Shown: piece by piece, positions 16,479 to 24,489 of the stretch
Numbering within the stretch: position 1 is the stretch's first letter
Layout: each line of letters begins with the position of its first letter
NCBI RefSeq assembly: GCF_019357415.1
Contig: NZ_CP048410.1
Coordinates: 3,498,501-3,562,500 of the forward strand
Source of the DNA: Gramella sp. MT6
GTDB lineage: Bacteria; Bacteroidota; Bacteroidia; Flavobacteriales; Flavobacteriaceae
Reading direction: 5' to 3'
DNA length: 64,000 nucleotides
The notes under the pieces: generated by a model
What the model saw: the letters and a program-made list of their open reading frames with translations, nothing else
The model's database searches: none
What the model was told of the DNA's origin: nothing
Translations under genes and position numbers: made by a program

Positions 16479-17666
16479 ATGCAATTTGAATTAAACAATG
16501 ACCAAAGGAAATATTTAGGATTAGAACTTGTCTCAAAAGATTGGGAGAAAGTAATCCTAAAAGGTGATAGCTACAGGCCAGACTCAATCTTGTACTTTGA
16601 TAAAAATATTATTAGAAAGCAAATCATATCATCTGACATAAAATATTCAGAAACTCAATATTTTGAAGAAACCAATGATAAAAAGTTGCTTCTTCCAAAG
16701 ACAAATAGAGGAAAACCTAAAAAACTAACTTCAGCAACTTTAGAAACAAAAACACCAATAGGAGTATATTTTAGTTTTGATCCAAATGGCATCACCATTG
16801 GAAACCACTCAACTCAAAACACTTTTTACTCAACCCGTTTTGAAGAAATTAAGTTTAAAAATATTGAAGATCTAAAAGTATGGTTGGAAGAATGGATAGC
16901 GAACTCATCGAATGAAGATTTAAAGCAAATTCAAGATTTTTCTAACAAAAAAAGAAAACGAGTAAAACTGGAAAATGGAGATTTTTTCAGATTCAAAGTT
17001 GACAGAAGAAATTACGGATTCGGACGTTTGATTTATGATTTAAGAACACTAAGAAAAGATCAAAAATTCAAATCAAATAAAAATTATGGTATAATGAATT
17101 TAATGGCTCAGCCGTTAGTCATAAAAGTTTATCATACTATTAGTTCTACTAAAGAAGTTGACATTGATAAAATAAAGAAATCAGAAGCTTTTCCTTCTCA
17201 ATACATAATGGATAACTCCCTTTTCTATGGGGATTTTGAAGTCCTTGAAAATCAAGAATTAGAAAAATCAGAATACGATTTTCCCATTTCCTATTCAAAG
17301 AGTATTCATTTTGACAATTTTGACAAAGTATATCTTCAATATGGAATGATTTACAAGGAAACAAGTATTAAAAAATTTAATAAATATCTGACCAGGGAAA
17401 AATCAGAAAGCAATAAGGAAGAAGGTAACAATCTCTTAAATATTTATCCTTTTAGAATGGAGAGTATTGGATATGACCTGAACATTTCAAAAGAAATACT
17501 TGAAAATTCCATTAGATTAAACTCTAATGATCCGTATTGGGAATCCAATCACTATAACATAGAATCTGATTTAAGAAACCCAAAAAATAAAAAACCTAAA
17601 AAAGAAATTTTCGAACATTTCGGTCTTGATCCAACCGGAACTTACTACGAGAATTTGAACAAATAA
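16479..17666 (+). CDS. Cassette 4: hypothetical protein
   Basis: This 395-residue protein is not one I recognise. It lacks a signal peptide and membrane helices, is rich in Lys, Asn and aromatic residues, and its middle part (about 165-290, with FRFKVDRRNYGFGRLIYD) resembles immunity-type or restriction-associated proteins only in general character. It is the only gene of cassette 4, 25 bases after the boundary; its attC is split by the IS110 element downstream. It looks intact. Confidence 0.7.
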   Translation: MQFELNNDQRKYLGLELVSKDWEKVILKGDSYRPDSILYFDKNIIRKQIISSDIKYSETQYFEETNDKKLLLPKTNRGKPKKLTSATLETKTPIGVYFSFDPNGITIGNHSTQNTFYSTRFEEIKFKNIEDLKVWLEEWIANSSNEDLKQIQDFSNKKRKRVKLENGDFFRFKVDRRNYGFGRLIYDLRTLRKDQKFKSNKNYGIMNLMAQPLVIKVYHTISSTKEVDIDKIKKSEAFPSQYIMDNSLFYGDFEVLENQELEKSEYDFPISYSKSIHFDNFDKVYLQYGMIYKETSIKKFNKYLTREKSESNKEEGNNLLNIYPFRMESIGYDLNISKEILENSIRLNSNDPYWESNHYNIESDLRNPKNKKPKKEIFEHFGLDPTGTYYENLNK

Positions 17667-17673
17667 AAACGCA

Positions 17674-17684
17674 TGCTAACAAAG
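17674..17684 (+). repeat. attC4, left fragment (interrupted by IS110 element)
   Basis: TGCTAAC (17674-17680) is the R'' box of cassette 4. ATGCTAAC at 17673-17680 is complementary to the GTTAGCAT at that cassette's start. The rest of the site resumes at 18884, about 1.2 kb away. AG at 17683-17684 recurs at 18882-18883 and is the candidate insertion core. Confidence 0.75.
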
Positions 17685-17708
17685 AACTAAGGTAAAATCC
17701 AAGTACTT

Positions 17709-18713
17709 CTAAGCTAATTTCGACATATAATTTTCCTGGTAATAAGTTCCTGATTTGGCTATGGCAAAAGCCTGTTTTAGTAGCTTGTTACACACGGCAA
17801 TCAGTGCCAGTTTCTTACTCTTTCCTTGTTCCACAATGCGTTCATAAAGTTCGCTGCAGGCCTTGTTATGTTTACAAGCGGTAAAGCTACAGAGGAATAG
17901 CAGGTTTCGCAGTTTCCGGTTCCCTACTTTGCTGATTCGGCTACGCCCTCTTACACTGGTTCCGGATTGTCTGATCGTTGGTGTTAGCCCACTATAACAA
18001 CAAAGTTGCCGCGCATTCTCAAAACTGCTAAATCCATCAGTAATTACAATCAATAGCATCGCCGTCTTCTTTCCCATTCCTGGAATGCTGGTTAACTGCT
18101 CCAGTTGATCCTTTTGAGTTTCGCTGACTAATGATTCCAACTTTGATTCCAGCTGGGTTAATTCCTTCTCTAATTGCTTCAGCATTCGGGTAAGCGATCT
18201 ACTTACAGTCTTTGAGGGGATTCCCAGGGCTTTCTCTCCATGGATCTTGTTCTTCACAGCAGTGCGTTGTTTTAGGTAAAGATCCTGAAGACTCAGAAGC
18301 TGCAAACATTCTGCCTGAACAGAATTTCTAGCCGTATATAAAGGAACTTTATTGGCTTGGGCATATTCACAGATCGCTCTGGCATCACTTTTATCGGTCT
18401 TGACCTTGGAGAGCTTCATCTGAATAAAACGCTTCACCGAAAGTGGATTCACAACCGACACCGTTATACCTTTCTCATACAGATACTGAGCTAATCTGTA
18501 ATGATAATAACCAGTGGCTTCCATAACTACCAAACTGTCTTTCTTAATAAACTTCAGCAAGCATTTAAAGCCTTTTACATCATTAGAGAACTGATCATGC
18601 TTTCCATCCTGATCAATTACATCAAAGAACGATTTACTAATGTCTACTCCGTAAAAATGTTTAATTTTATTCATATAAGAATGATTGGAAAGAACAGCTA
18701 CTTTGGTTTTCAT
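17709..18713 (-). CDS. IS110-family transposase (DEDD recombinase)
   Basis: This 334-residue transposase has an N-terminal RuvC-like DEDD domain with Asp24 (YGVDIS), Glu65 (VMEATG), Asp107 and Asp110 (KTDKSDARAI), a central coiled coil (about 150-205) and a C-terminal Tnp20 domain (SIPGMGKKTA to KLLKQAFAIA). Members of this family are guided by a structured bridge RNA made from a non-coding end of the element. A second ATG at residue 14 is an alternative start. The gene is intact, so the element may be active. It is the only transposase seen in the window. Confidence 0.9.
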   Translation of the reverse strand: MKTKVAVLSNHSYMNKIKHFYGVDISKSFFDVIDQDGKHDQFSNDVKGFKCLLKFIKKDSLVVMEATGYYHYRLAQYLYEKGITVSVVNPLSVKRFIQMKLSKVKTDKSDARAICEYAQANKVPLYTARNSVQAECLQLLSLQDLYLKQRTAVKNKIHGEKALGIPSKTVSRSLTRMLKQLEKELTQLESKLESLVSETQKDQLEQLTSIPGMGKKTAMLLIVITDGFSSFENARQLCCYSGLTPTIRQSGTSVRGRSRISKVGNRKLRNLLFLCSFTACKHNKACSELYERIVEQGKSKKLALIAVCNKLLKQAFAIAKSGTYYQENYMSKLA

Positions 18714-18724
18714 CGACTTTAAAA

Positions 18725-18840
18725 CGAGATCCAGGTCTCACAGAACTAAACGAAATTAAAGTAGAAAAGAGAGGGGATTATCATTGTTGACGGAATCTCT
18801 AGTTCCCACGGTTCATGTAATCTTATTCCTCTCTTTTGTT
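18725..18840 (-). ncRNA. Candidate IS110 bridge RNA
   Basis: This is the non-coding region upstream of the transposase, on the minus strand. A perfect 10-base inverted repeat (AAAAGAGAGG 18765-18774, CCTCTCTTTT 18828-18837) encloses a 53-base loop. The loop holds ACGGTTCAT (18808-18816), identical to the attC arm at the right junction (18884-18892), and TTGTTG (18784-18789), similar to the other flank read on the minus strand (TTGTTAGC), with a small hairpin between them (GGAA/TTCC). Closer to the gene, AGAACTAA (18742-18749) is identical to the element's left end (17683-17690). This matches the target- and donor-loop layout of bridge RNAs; the exact boundaries are inferred. Confidence 0.55.
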
Positions 18841-18883
18841 CTTTCTGGTTATAACATCAAAATTTAGAGAAATTAAACTTAAG

Positions 18884-19007
18884 ACGGTTCATCGTCAACA
18901 GACAGTAGCGTTAGAAAGAAAATAATTAACTTTAGTAACTAATGCTAAGCCGGCAAATCCGTGTCCCTTTCTCCGCCAACTGGCGATAACCTAGACCGCC
19001 GTTAGCA
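18884..19007 (+). repeat. attC4, right part (subfamily B)
   Basis: This continues the site broken by the IS110 element: left arm CGGTTCATCG at 18885, conserved block AAGCCGGCAAATCCGTGTCCC, cut here to GCCGGCAAATCC, right arm TGGCGATAACC at 18981-18991, and R' GTTAGCA at 19001-19007. It belongs with attC2, attC9 and attC10. Confidence 0.8.
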
Positions 19008-19046
19008 ACAAGAAAAAAATTGTGCTGAAATTAAAAATTCTGTAAA

Positions 19047-19424
19047 ATGACAAAAGTTATTTCTAGTCCTAATTGTGGAAACTCACCGAAAATGGAGTTT
19101 CTAAAAGAATTTAATATTGCCTTTGCAAAGGGAAACGTGGAATTTATTACGGAAAGTGTGACAGATGAAATTGTTTGGAATATAATTGGGAATAAAAAAA
19201 TTGAGGGAAAAGAAAAATTTAAAGAGGAGTTGGAAATAATGAAATCCGAAAAGGCGACAGAATTGATAATTGACCAAATCTTATCGCACGGAAAAGAAGG
19301 AGCAACAAACGGAATTATGAAAATGAAAAACGGAAAAAAATATGCCTTCTCAGACTTTTACAAATTTAAAGGAGCAAAAGGTGCGAAAATAAAATCGATA
19401 ACATCATACGTAATCGCATTTTAG
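19047..19424 (+). CDS. Cassette 5: SnoaL/NTF2-like domain protein
   Basis: This 125-residue protein has the layout of SnoaL-like (NTF2 fold) proteins: two N-terminal helices (LKEFNIAFAKGNVEFI), a strand with DEIVWNIIG, a helix and three C-terminal strands ending ITSYVIAF. The fold forms a small pocket used by isomerases, hydrolases or binding proteins; no catalytic residue can be assigned. It is soluble and the only gene of its cassette, 45 bases after the boundary. The cassette start and its R'' box pair at eight of nine positions. Confidence 0.75.
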   Translation: MTKVISSPNCGNSPKMEFLKEFNIAFAKGNVEFITESVTDEIVWNIIGNKKIEGKEKFKEELEIMKSEKATELIIDQILSHGKEGATNGIMKMKNGKKYAFSDFYKFKGAKGAKIKSITSYVIAF

Positions 19425-19436
19425 GAAAAAGCCAGT

Positions 19437-19570
19437 TGCCAACAGCGGTTCATCTCGAATTACAGGTATTTTTGGAAAAAGTGTAATTTTAATAACCAAA
19501 AAAGAAAATAATTAAGCCGACAAATCCGCGTCCCTTTCTGCGCCAACTGGCGATAGCCGAGATCTTAGGT
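19437..19570 (+). repeat. attC5 (mixed subfamily, 134 bp)
   Basis: R'' TGCCAAC at 19437-19443 and a degenerate R' CTTAGGT at 19564-19570 bound this site. The left half follows subfamily A (CATCTCGAATTACAGGTATT) and the right half subfamily B (CGCCAACTGGCGATAGCC), so the site looks like a recombinant of the two. Confidence 0.75.
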
Positions 19571-19623
19571 TGCAATGTTCGAAAAAATTAAATTGAAAAT
19601 AATTAGTTTTTAAAATATTGAAT

Positions 19624-19998
19624 GTGAATACAACACCAGAACATGATAATAGAATTGCAAAAATGACTTTTGCATCCGTTTATCCACACTATGTGACAAA
19701 AATTGAGAAAAAAGGTAGAACAGAAAAGGAATTAATTACTGCAATTGAATGGTTAACAGGATATGATAAAAAGCAGATACAAGATCAGATCGATAAAAAA
19801 GTAACTTTTGAAAAATTCTTTGACAATGCTAAATTAAATGAAAATGCTCATTTGATTAAGGGTATGATTTGCGGATATAGAATTGAAGATATTGAAACAC
19901 CTTTAACTAAAAAGGTCAGATATCTAGACAAATTGGTCGATGAATTGGCAAAAGGTAAAAAACTGGAAAAAATTTTAAGGACAAGTTCTAATTCATAG
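19624..19998 (+). CDS. Cassette 6: DUF2200 family protein
   Basis: This small soluble protein of about 124 residues strongly matches the DUF2200 pattern: [21 protein letters not shown] at the start (a family hallmark), [20 protein letters not shown], and the C-terminal [14 protein letters not shown] and [18 protein letters not shown] blocks. The family is widespread and of unknown function. I prefer the GTG at 19624; a TTG two codons earlier is possible. It is the only gene in its cassette, about 60 bases after the boundary. Confidence 0.8.
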   Translation: MNTTPEHDNRIAKMTFASVYPHYVTKIEKKGRTEKELITAIEWLTGYDKKQIQDQIDKKVTFEKFFDNAKLNENAHLIKGMICGYRIEDIETPLTKKVRYLDKLVDELAKGKKLEKILRTSSNS

Positions 19999-20012
19999 GT
20001 CAGTAACACTGC

Positions 20013-20145
20013 AATCAACATCTGTTCATTGCTAATAAGCAGCACCGCTAATAAGAAAATAAATAACTCAACCAACGAACCAATACTAAGCCGACAAACC
20101 CGGATCACCTACTCCGCCAACTGGCGATTACCGAGACCGTAGTGT
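20013..20145 (+). repeat. attC6 (subfamily B, 133 bp, degenerate ends)
   Basis: R'' AATCAAC (20013-20019) and R' GTAGTGT (20139-20145) are degenerate. The body is clear: ACCAACGAACCAATACTAAG, then GCCGACAAACCCGGATCACC and the right arm TGGCGATTACC. The left arm has decayed to CTGTTCATTGCTAA. Confidence 0.7.
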
Positions 20146-20226
20146 GCATTTTTTTATTAAGATTTCAACTTCTATACTTTTTAGATTATTAAAATGTTTT
20201 AAGTTTAGTAATTCAAAAAATAATAG

Positions 20227-20841
20227 ATGAACGAAATTGTAACTACTATTCTTTTTTTAATTGCTGTTATCGATCCATTAGGCTCTGTACCAGTATATTT
20301 AGAAGCAACTAAACAATTAGATAAAACCTATAGAAAACGAGTAGCAGTTAGAGCATCTGTAATTGCATTTTTGATCCTTTTATTATTTATCGTAGTTGGA
20401 CAAATAGTCTTGGATGGAATGGAGGTTTCTTTGGATGCCTTCCAGATATCAGGCGGAGTAATCCTATTCTTGTTTGCTCTAACTATGATATTTGGGGATG
20501 GCAAACCAGAATCAGAAAAGCATTTAATTAAGGATTATAAACACGTAACCATTTTTCCTGTTGCGATTCCATCAATAGCATCCCCAGGGGCGATTATGGC
20601 TGTTGTTTTAATGACAGATAATAATTTATACACAATACAACAACAAGCTATCACAACATTTCTAGTATTTATTGTAATTGCAGTTACATGTTTATTATTA
20701 CTTGTCGCAAACAAAGTGAAAGAAAGGGTTGGTGAATATGGAATTACTGTAGTCAGTAAAATAATGGGACTAATTTTAGCATCATATGCAGTTCAGAGTA
20801 TTTTATCTGGCCTTAGAGATTTCTTTGTGGTTTTAAAGTGA
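20227..20841 (+). CDS. Cassette 7: MarC family membrane protein
   Basis: This 204-residue protein has about six hydrophobic helices and the N-terminal signature AVIDPLGSVPVYLEAT of the MarC/UPF0056 family, with a second-half motif PSIASPGAIMAV. MarC proteins are inner-membrane proteins of unsettled function; a link to multiple antibiotic resistance was proposed and later doubted. It is the only gene of its cassette, 88 bases after the boundary, long enough for its own promoter. Confidence 0.85.
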   Translation: MNEIVTTILFLIAVIDPLGSVPVYLEATKQLDKTYRKRVAVRASVIAFLILLLFIVVGQIVLDGMEVSLDAFQISGGVILFLFALTMIFGDGKPESEKHLIKDYKHVTIFPVAIPSIASPGAIMAVVLMTDNNLYTIQQQAITTFLVFIVIAVTCLLLLVANKVKERVGEYGITVVSKIMGLILASYAVQSILSGLRDFFVVLK

Positions 20842-20850
20842 TATAACAAC

Positions 20851-20971
20851 TCACAACAATGGTTAATCACTATGAAGCAGCACCGTTAGTAAGAAACTAA
20901 CTAACATTACCTAAAGCCTACGACGCCGTGTACTTTATTCCGTGAACTGGCGATGACTGAAACTATTGTAT
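20851..20971 (+). repeat. attC7 (subfamily B, degenerate, 121 bp)
   Basis: R'' TCACAAC (20851-20857) and R' ATTGTAT (20965-20971) bound this site. Recognisable parts are GGTTAATCAC (left arm), AGCAGCACCGTTAGTAAG, GACGCCGTGT and AACTGGCGATGACTG (right arm). It is about 12 bases shorter than its relatives. Confidence 0.65.
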
Positions 20972-21017
20972 TCAATTTTTTAAAACTTCTTCAATTAACC
21001 AAATTGAAATTTTCAAA

Positions 21018-21887
21018 TTATCTTTTATAGATATTTTTAAATTCTAAGGGTGATGTGCCGGTTTTCGATTTAAAATATCTTGAGAAATAAGCATAATCGG
21101 AAAATCCCAAATCTTCAGCAATTCCGGATAAGGAATCATTTGATTGCACAATTAATCTCTTAGCTTCCAGAATAACCCTTTCAGAAATTAGTTCGGAAGT
21201 GGTTTTATCAAGTGATTCCTTTACAACACGATTCAAATGCTTAGGAGTAATATTCAATAAACTGGCATAATACTTCGGCAGTTTTTCTTTTTCAAAATCT
21301 GAATTGATCGCATTTTCTAACTTTTCGAGAATTCTAAAATATCCCGAGTTTGAATAATTAGTAAAATTAATGTCTGAGGTGTAGCGCCTGGTTAAACTGA
21401 TATAAATATCATTGATGCAGCTCAAAATCTTCAATTCTCTTAGAAGTTTAGTACTGGAATATTCTTCATAAAGGTGCTGAAAGACCAACTCTATTTCAGG
21501 CTTTATGCCAATATCCAAAATCGGAACATTCTGATGAGAATAATAAAATGGAAAAACACTTAATCTATGCATAAGAGAATACATCTCGTAAAATTCTTTG
21601 GAATGAAAAAAGATATATCCTTCAGGAGATGTATCAAACTTCCAGAAATGCGTTTGACCAGGTTTTAAGAAGAATACTTTGCCAGGCTTTATTTCATAGC
21701 TATTAAAATCTATTTCGTGAGTTCCGGCACCTTTGGTAAAGAATACACATAAATAGAAATTATGACTATGAGGTCTACTAATCAAGCCTTTGTTATTTTT
21801 CAGGTGATCTGAAAATATATTAACATAGACTTTATCTGTAAGTTCAGAGTTCTTGAACTGATCTATATTAAGAACGGGTGTTTTCAT
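21018..21887 (-). CDS. AraC family transcriptional regulator
   Basis: This 289-residue regulator has an N-terminal cupin-like sensor (about residues 20-130, with HSHNFYLCVFFTKGAGTHEI) and a C-terminal double helix-turn-helix (about 190-285, ending LGFSDYAYFSRYFKSKTGTSPLEFK). Such proteins sense a small ligand and activate neighbouring genes. It is on the minus strand, opposite to the normal cassette direction, and divergent from the DUF983 gene, which is a likely target. It sits in the oversized cassette 8. Confidence 0.85.
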   Translation of the reverse strand: MKTPVLNIDQFKNSELTDKVYVNIFSDHLKNNKGLISRPHSHNFYLCVFFTKGAGTHEIDFNSYEIKPGKVFFLKPGQTHFWKFDTSPEGYIFFHSKEFYEMYSLMHRLSVFPFYYSHQNVPILDIGIKPEIELVFQHLYEEYSSTKLLRELKILSCINDIYISLTRRYTSDINFTNYSNSGYFRILEKLENAINSDFEKEKLPKYYASLLNITPKHLNRVVKESLDKTTSELISERVILEAKRLIVQSNDSLSGIAEDLGFSDYAYFSRYFKSKTGTSPLEFKNIYKR

Positions 21888-21979
21888 AGCGATGTCCTAA
21901 AAGTACAAAAACGAGGGTATATTTTGTATGTATTTAAATGCTAACCTGTTTTAATTTTGCAGTTCAAATCATAAATGAA

Positions 21980-22324
21980 ATGAACAAGATTCTTGGAATT
22001 TTTAAGGGAAAATGTCCTAATTGTCAAAAGGGGGATATTTTTAAAAGCAAAGGCAATATTTTTCTTTTTCGTATACCAAAAATGAATGAAAGATGTCCTA
22101 ATTGCAATCTAAAATTTGAAAAAGAAACAGGCTTCTTTTTCGGCGCCATGTTTGTAAGCTACGCTCTTGCAGTTACGGAAATGATTGCATGCCTTGTCTT
22201 ATTTTGGGTAATGATAGATCTTTCCCCTTTATACGTTTTTCTAATTGTTGTATTCATTGCATTTCTAACCAGCACCTTTAATTTTCGATTATCCCGAACC
22301 ATATGGATCTATTTGTTTAATTAA
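21980..22324 (+). CDS. DUF983 family membrane protein
   Basis: This protein of about 114 residues has two CPNC motifs (KCPNCQKGDIF near residue 10 and RCPNCNLKFEKETG near 38), forming a zinc-ribbon-like pair, then GFFFGAMFVSYAL and two hydrophobic helices. This is the DUF983 layout. It would be an inner-membrane protein of unknown function. I prefer the ATG at 21980 over an upstream in-frame ATG at 21938. It is divergent from the AraC-type regulator. Confidence 0.75.
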   Translation: MNKILGIFKGKCPNCQKGDIFKSKGNIFLFRIPKMNERCPNCNLKFEKETGFFFGAMFVSYALAVTEMIACLVLFWVMIDLSPLYVFLIVVFIAFLTSTFNFRLSRTIWIYLFN

Positions 22325-22426
22325 ATTTCTTTGATGAGAGATATTGATCTATTCTTTTAGAAGGCAAAATTCTTGTACTAAATTTTAGAAACTCAAATAA
22401 GTCCAGGTTGAAATGGAACAAAAAAT

Positions 22427-22453
22427 AGGGATAAAAGATATCCCTAATTTTTT
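22427..22453. terminator. Bidirectional intrinsic terminator
   Basis: The arms AGGGATA (22427-22433) and TATCCCT (22439-22445) have a 5-base loop, with A-rich DNA to the left and six T to the right. It lies between the converging DUF983 gene (+) and DsbA-family gene (-) and can serve both. Confidence 0.75.
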
Positions 22454-22487
22454 ATAGAATGCATGTGCCAAATAAATTAGCCGGTCT

Positions 22488-23135
22488 TTAGGATTGAGAA
22501 GCTAAAGCACCTTTTGCATGCTCTAGATTATGCTCTATTTTCTCTAAAGTTGCAACACCACCATCAATTTTAATCATGTCTTTGCCATTTTGTAGCAACA
22601 ACGTGGGATAGCTATTTATCCCTGTTTCCTGAACTATATTAAATAGTTCCTTCGCGACTTCTAAAGCTTTATCTGTAGAATAATACTCCATGACATCTTG
22701 AGCATCCAGACCAAAATTTTGTGCGATTTCTCCGAATGTTTCAGGTTTACTTAAGCTTTTTCCTTCTTGATAAAATAACTTCATCATCGCATTGGCTATA
22801 TCATATTGTTTAGTTGGAGTAAAATGCCTTAACGCCACAAAACCTCTTGCTGCATCTTCAGAGTTCAACACAAAGCTGCCTTCTTCCAAAAGCCTGTTGT
22901 ACGGCTCACCAAATTCAACTCCTGTTAATTGAGTAATACGCTGATTTGCTCCGAGGATGTGAGAATAATGGGAAATAGTCAGCGTTTTATCCCCCGTAAA
23001 TAAACCACCCGGCAAAACAGTAACTGGCAGTTCCGGATGGTTTTTAACAAACTTAGTCAGCTCTTTTGAAAAACCAAAGCACCAACCGCAATAGCCATCC
23101 CAAATATATATCAGGTTAAAATTTTCAGTTTTCAT
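22488..23135 (-). CDS. DsbA family thiol oxidoreductase-like protein
   Basis: This 215-residue protein has a thioredoxin fold with the active-site motif CGWC near residues 16-19 (YIWDGYCGWCFGF) and a helical insertion, as in the FrnE/DsbA-like group. No signal peptide is seen, so it is likely cytosolic and acts as a thiol-disulfide oxidoreductase or isomerase. The cis-Pro region is visible in GINSYPTLLLQNG. It precedes the broken NAD(P)-binding gene in the oversized cassette 8 and points against the cassette direction. Confidence 0.8.
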   Translation of the reverse strand: MKTENFNLIYIWDGYCGWCFGFSKELTKFVKNHPELPVTVLPGGLFTGDKTLTISHYSHILGANQRITQLTGVEFGEPYNRLLEEGSFVLNSEDAARGFVALRHFTPTKQYDIANAMMKLFYQEGKSLSKPETFGEIAQNFGLDAQDVMEYYSTDKALEVAKELFNIVQETGINSYPTLLLQNGKDMIKIDGGVATLEKIEHNLEHAKGALASQS

Positions 23136-23164
23136 AGCATATTTAATTTAGTATTACTGAATTT

Positions 23165-23815
23165 TTAATATCCGGCAGTAAATTGTTGCTGGTGATGTTT
23201 CGGGTGTTCTACTTCATCAGCGATCACCACGGCCACATCTTCTACAGATATTCTATTATTTCCGGCATCGTCGAAGACAGGTTGATTAGTACCTAAGCGA
23301 TAATTCCCGGTTCTTCCAGTTGAAATTTCCGGATTCATCTCCAGTGCCGGACTAAAATAAACCTAGTCAAGGTCTTCTTCTTTTTTGATAATTTCGAAGT
23401 AATCTCGCGCCGCTTTTGCCTTCGGAATAAATGTTAGATCCTGCGGCAAGGTGTCAACAATTTGCCTACCCTCATCATTAAGTAAACTTCCTGCTCCTCC
23501 AATAATGATCAATTTTCTAACTCCAGATTGTTTAACGGCCTGCTGAATGGCCTTCGACCCTTTTAGGAAATCCTCGATCAAATTTGGCTGATCAGCGGCA
23601 GGACTAAATGCGCTAATAACTACATCAGAACCTTTTATTACAGTTGCCAAATTTTCAACCTCATTAATATTTACGCCAGCATAAGACAGATTATCTCTAT
23701 CTGACTGTTGTTTATTTCTTGAAATGCCAGTTACCTCAAAATTTCTTCTTACTAATTCGTTAATAAGCTGACTGCCAACAAAACCTGTGGCACCAATAAC
23801 TACTACTTTTTTCAT
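23165..23815 (-). pseudogene. NAD(P)H-binding (NmrA/YwnB-like) protein with in-frame stop
   Basis: The full reading frame of about 216 residues is intact except for one TAG at 23363-23365. The first 150 residues show the Rossmann motif GATGFVGSQLINEL and the family segment GGAGSLLNDEGRQIVDTL. After the stop the same frame continues for about 65 residues (VYFSPALEMNPEIS... to FTAGY) to a normal TAA at 23165. In relatives this point is usually a Trp (LDW followed by an aromatic and SPA), so TGG to TAG is the likely change. The gene is divergent from an HxlR regulator, a common pairing. It may be inactive, or truncated at the substrate side. Confidence 0.8.
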
Positions 23816-23884
23816 TGCATTTTAATTTTATAATTCTATCGCAAAGTTAGATATTACAGTTACTTAACTGGCCACTCTTACCTT

Positions 23885-23902
23885 TTGGTAACTACTTACC
23901 AA
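23885..23902. promoter_or_regulatory. Palindromic operator, likely HxlR site
   Basis: TTGGTAACTACTTACCAA is a perfect 7-base inverted repeat with a 4-base spacer. It lies between the divergent NAD(P)-binding gene and the HxlR-type regulator; more GTAACT-like half-sites surround it (23855 and 23906). HxlR regulators commonly repress such divergent reductase genes. Confidence 0.6.
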
Positions 23903-23951
23903 TTAGTAACTAGCTTTAATTTTAGTGATTAGTTTTTATAAATTTGTTATT

Positions 23952-24317
23952 ATGAAAAATGATAAGTCTAACATCTCAAAACCCTGCCAGCTGTATGTAA
24001 AGGGAGTGAAGGATACTCAGGATTTGATGAGTGGAAAATGGAAAACTGTAATTATTGCCGCATTGTATAATACCGGGAAATTCAGGTTTATGGAGCTTGT
24101 GCGACATATTGATGGGATCTCACCAAAAATGTTATCTCAAGAACTCAAAGATCTTGAAGCAAATAATCTCATTGAACGAAAAGTTTTGGACACTATGCCT
24201 ATCGCTGTGGAATATGAACTAACTCCTTATGGAAAAAGCCTTGGCAACGTCGTGGATGCGATGAGCGACTGGGGAAGGAAATATCGCAAAGCGGTTGTAG
24301 AAAATACATCTCAATAA
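23952..24317 (+). CDS. HxlR family transcriptional regulator
   Basis: This protein of about 121 residues has the winged-helix HxlR fold. Near the N-terminus is the conserved Cys (KPCQLYVKGV), then DLMSGKWKTVIIAALYNTGKFRFMEL, of which GKWKTVIIAALYNTGKFRF is typical, and ISPKMLSQELKDLEANNLI as the recognition region. The Cys suggests sensing of electrophiles, aldehydes or disulfide stress. I chose ATG 23952. It is divergent from the broken NAD(P)-binding gene across a palindromic operator and is the last gene of cassette 8, in cassette orientation. Confidence 0.88.
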   Translation: MKNDKSNISKPCQLYVKGVKDTQDLMSGKWKTVIIAALYNTGKFRFMELVRHIDGISPKMLSQELKDLEANNLIERKVLDTMPIAVEYELTPYGKSLGNVVDAMSDWGRKYRKAVVENTSQ

Positions 24318-24336
24318 ATTACAGGAAAAACACAGC

Positions 24337-24480
24337 ACATAACACCCGTTCATTGTCGATAGACGGGAACGTTAGAAAAAAATAATTATATTGACCAACA
24401 AACCAATACTAAGCCGACTCCCGAAGCATCAGAACCGCGTCCCCTACTCCGCCATTTGGCGATAACCGAGACTGTTGGTA
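24337..24480 (+). repeat. attC8 (subfamily B with internal insertion, 144 bp)
   Basis: R'' ACATAAC (24337-24343) and R' GTTGGTA (24474-24480) bound this site. The body is subfamily B with about 11 extra bases (TCCCGAAGCATC) after GCCGAC, as also seen in attC10. The right arm is TTGGCGATAACCG. Confidence 0.8.
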
Positions 24481-24489
24481 ATAATAATT

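Larger units (their letters stand above)
17685..18883 (-). mobile_element. IS110-family insertion sequence inside attC4
   Basis: This element of about 1.2 kb carries one DEDD transposase gene on the minus strand and about 170 bases of non-coding DNA upstream of it. It splits attC4 between R'' and the left arm. AG (CT in the element's own orientation) occurs at both junctions, as expected for the dinucleotide core of IS110 recombination; no longer target duplication is visible. The ends are therefore assigned with an uncertainty of a few bases. Confidence 0.75.
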
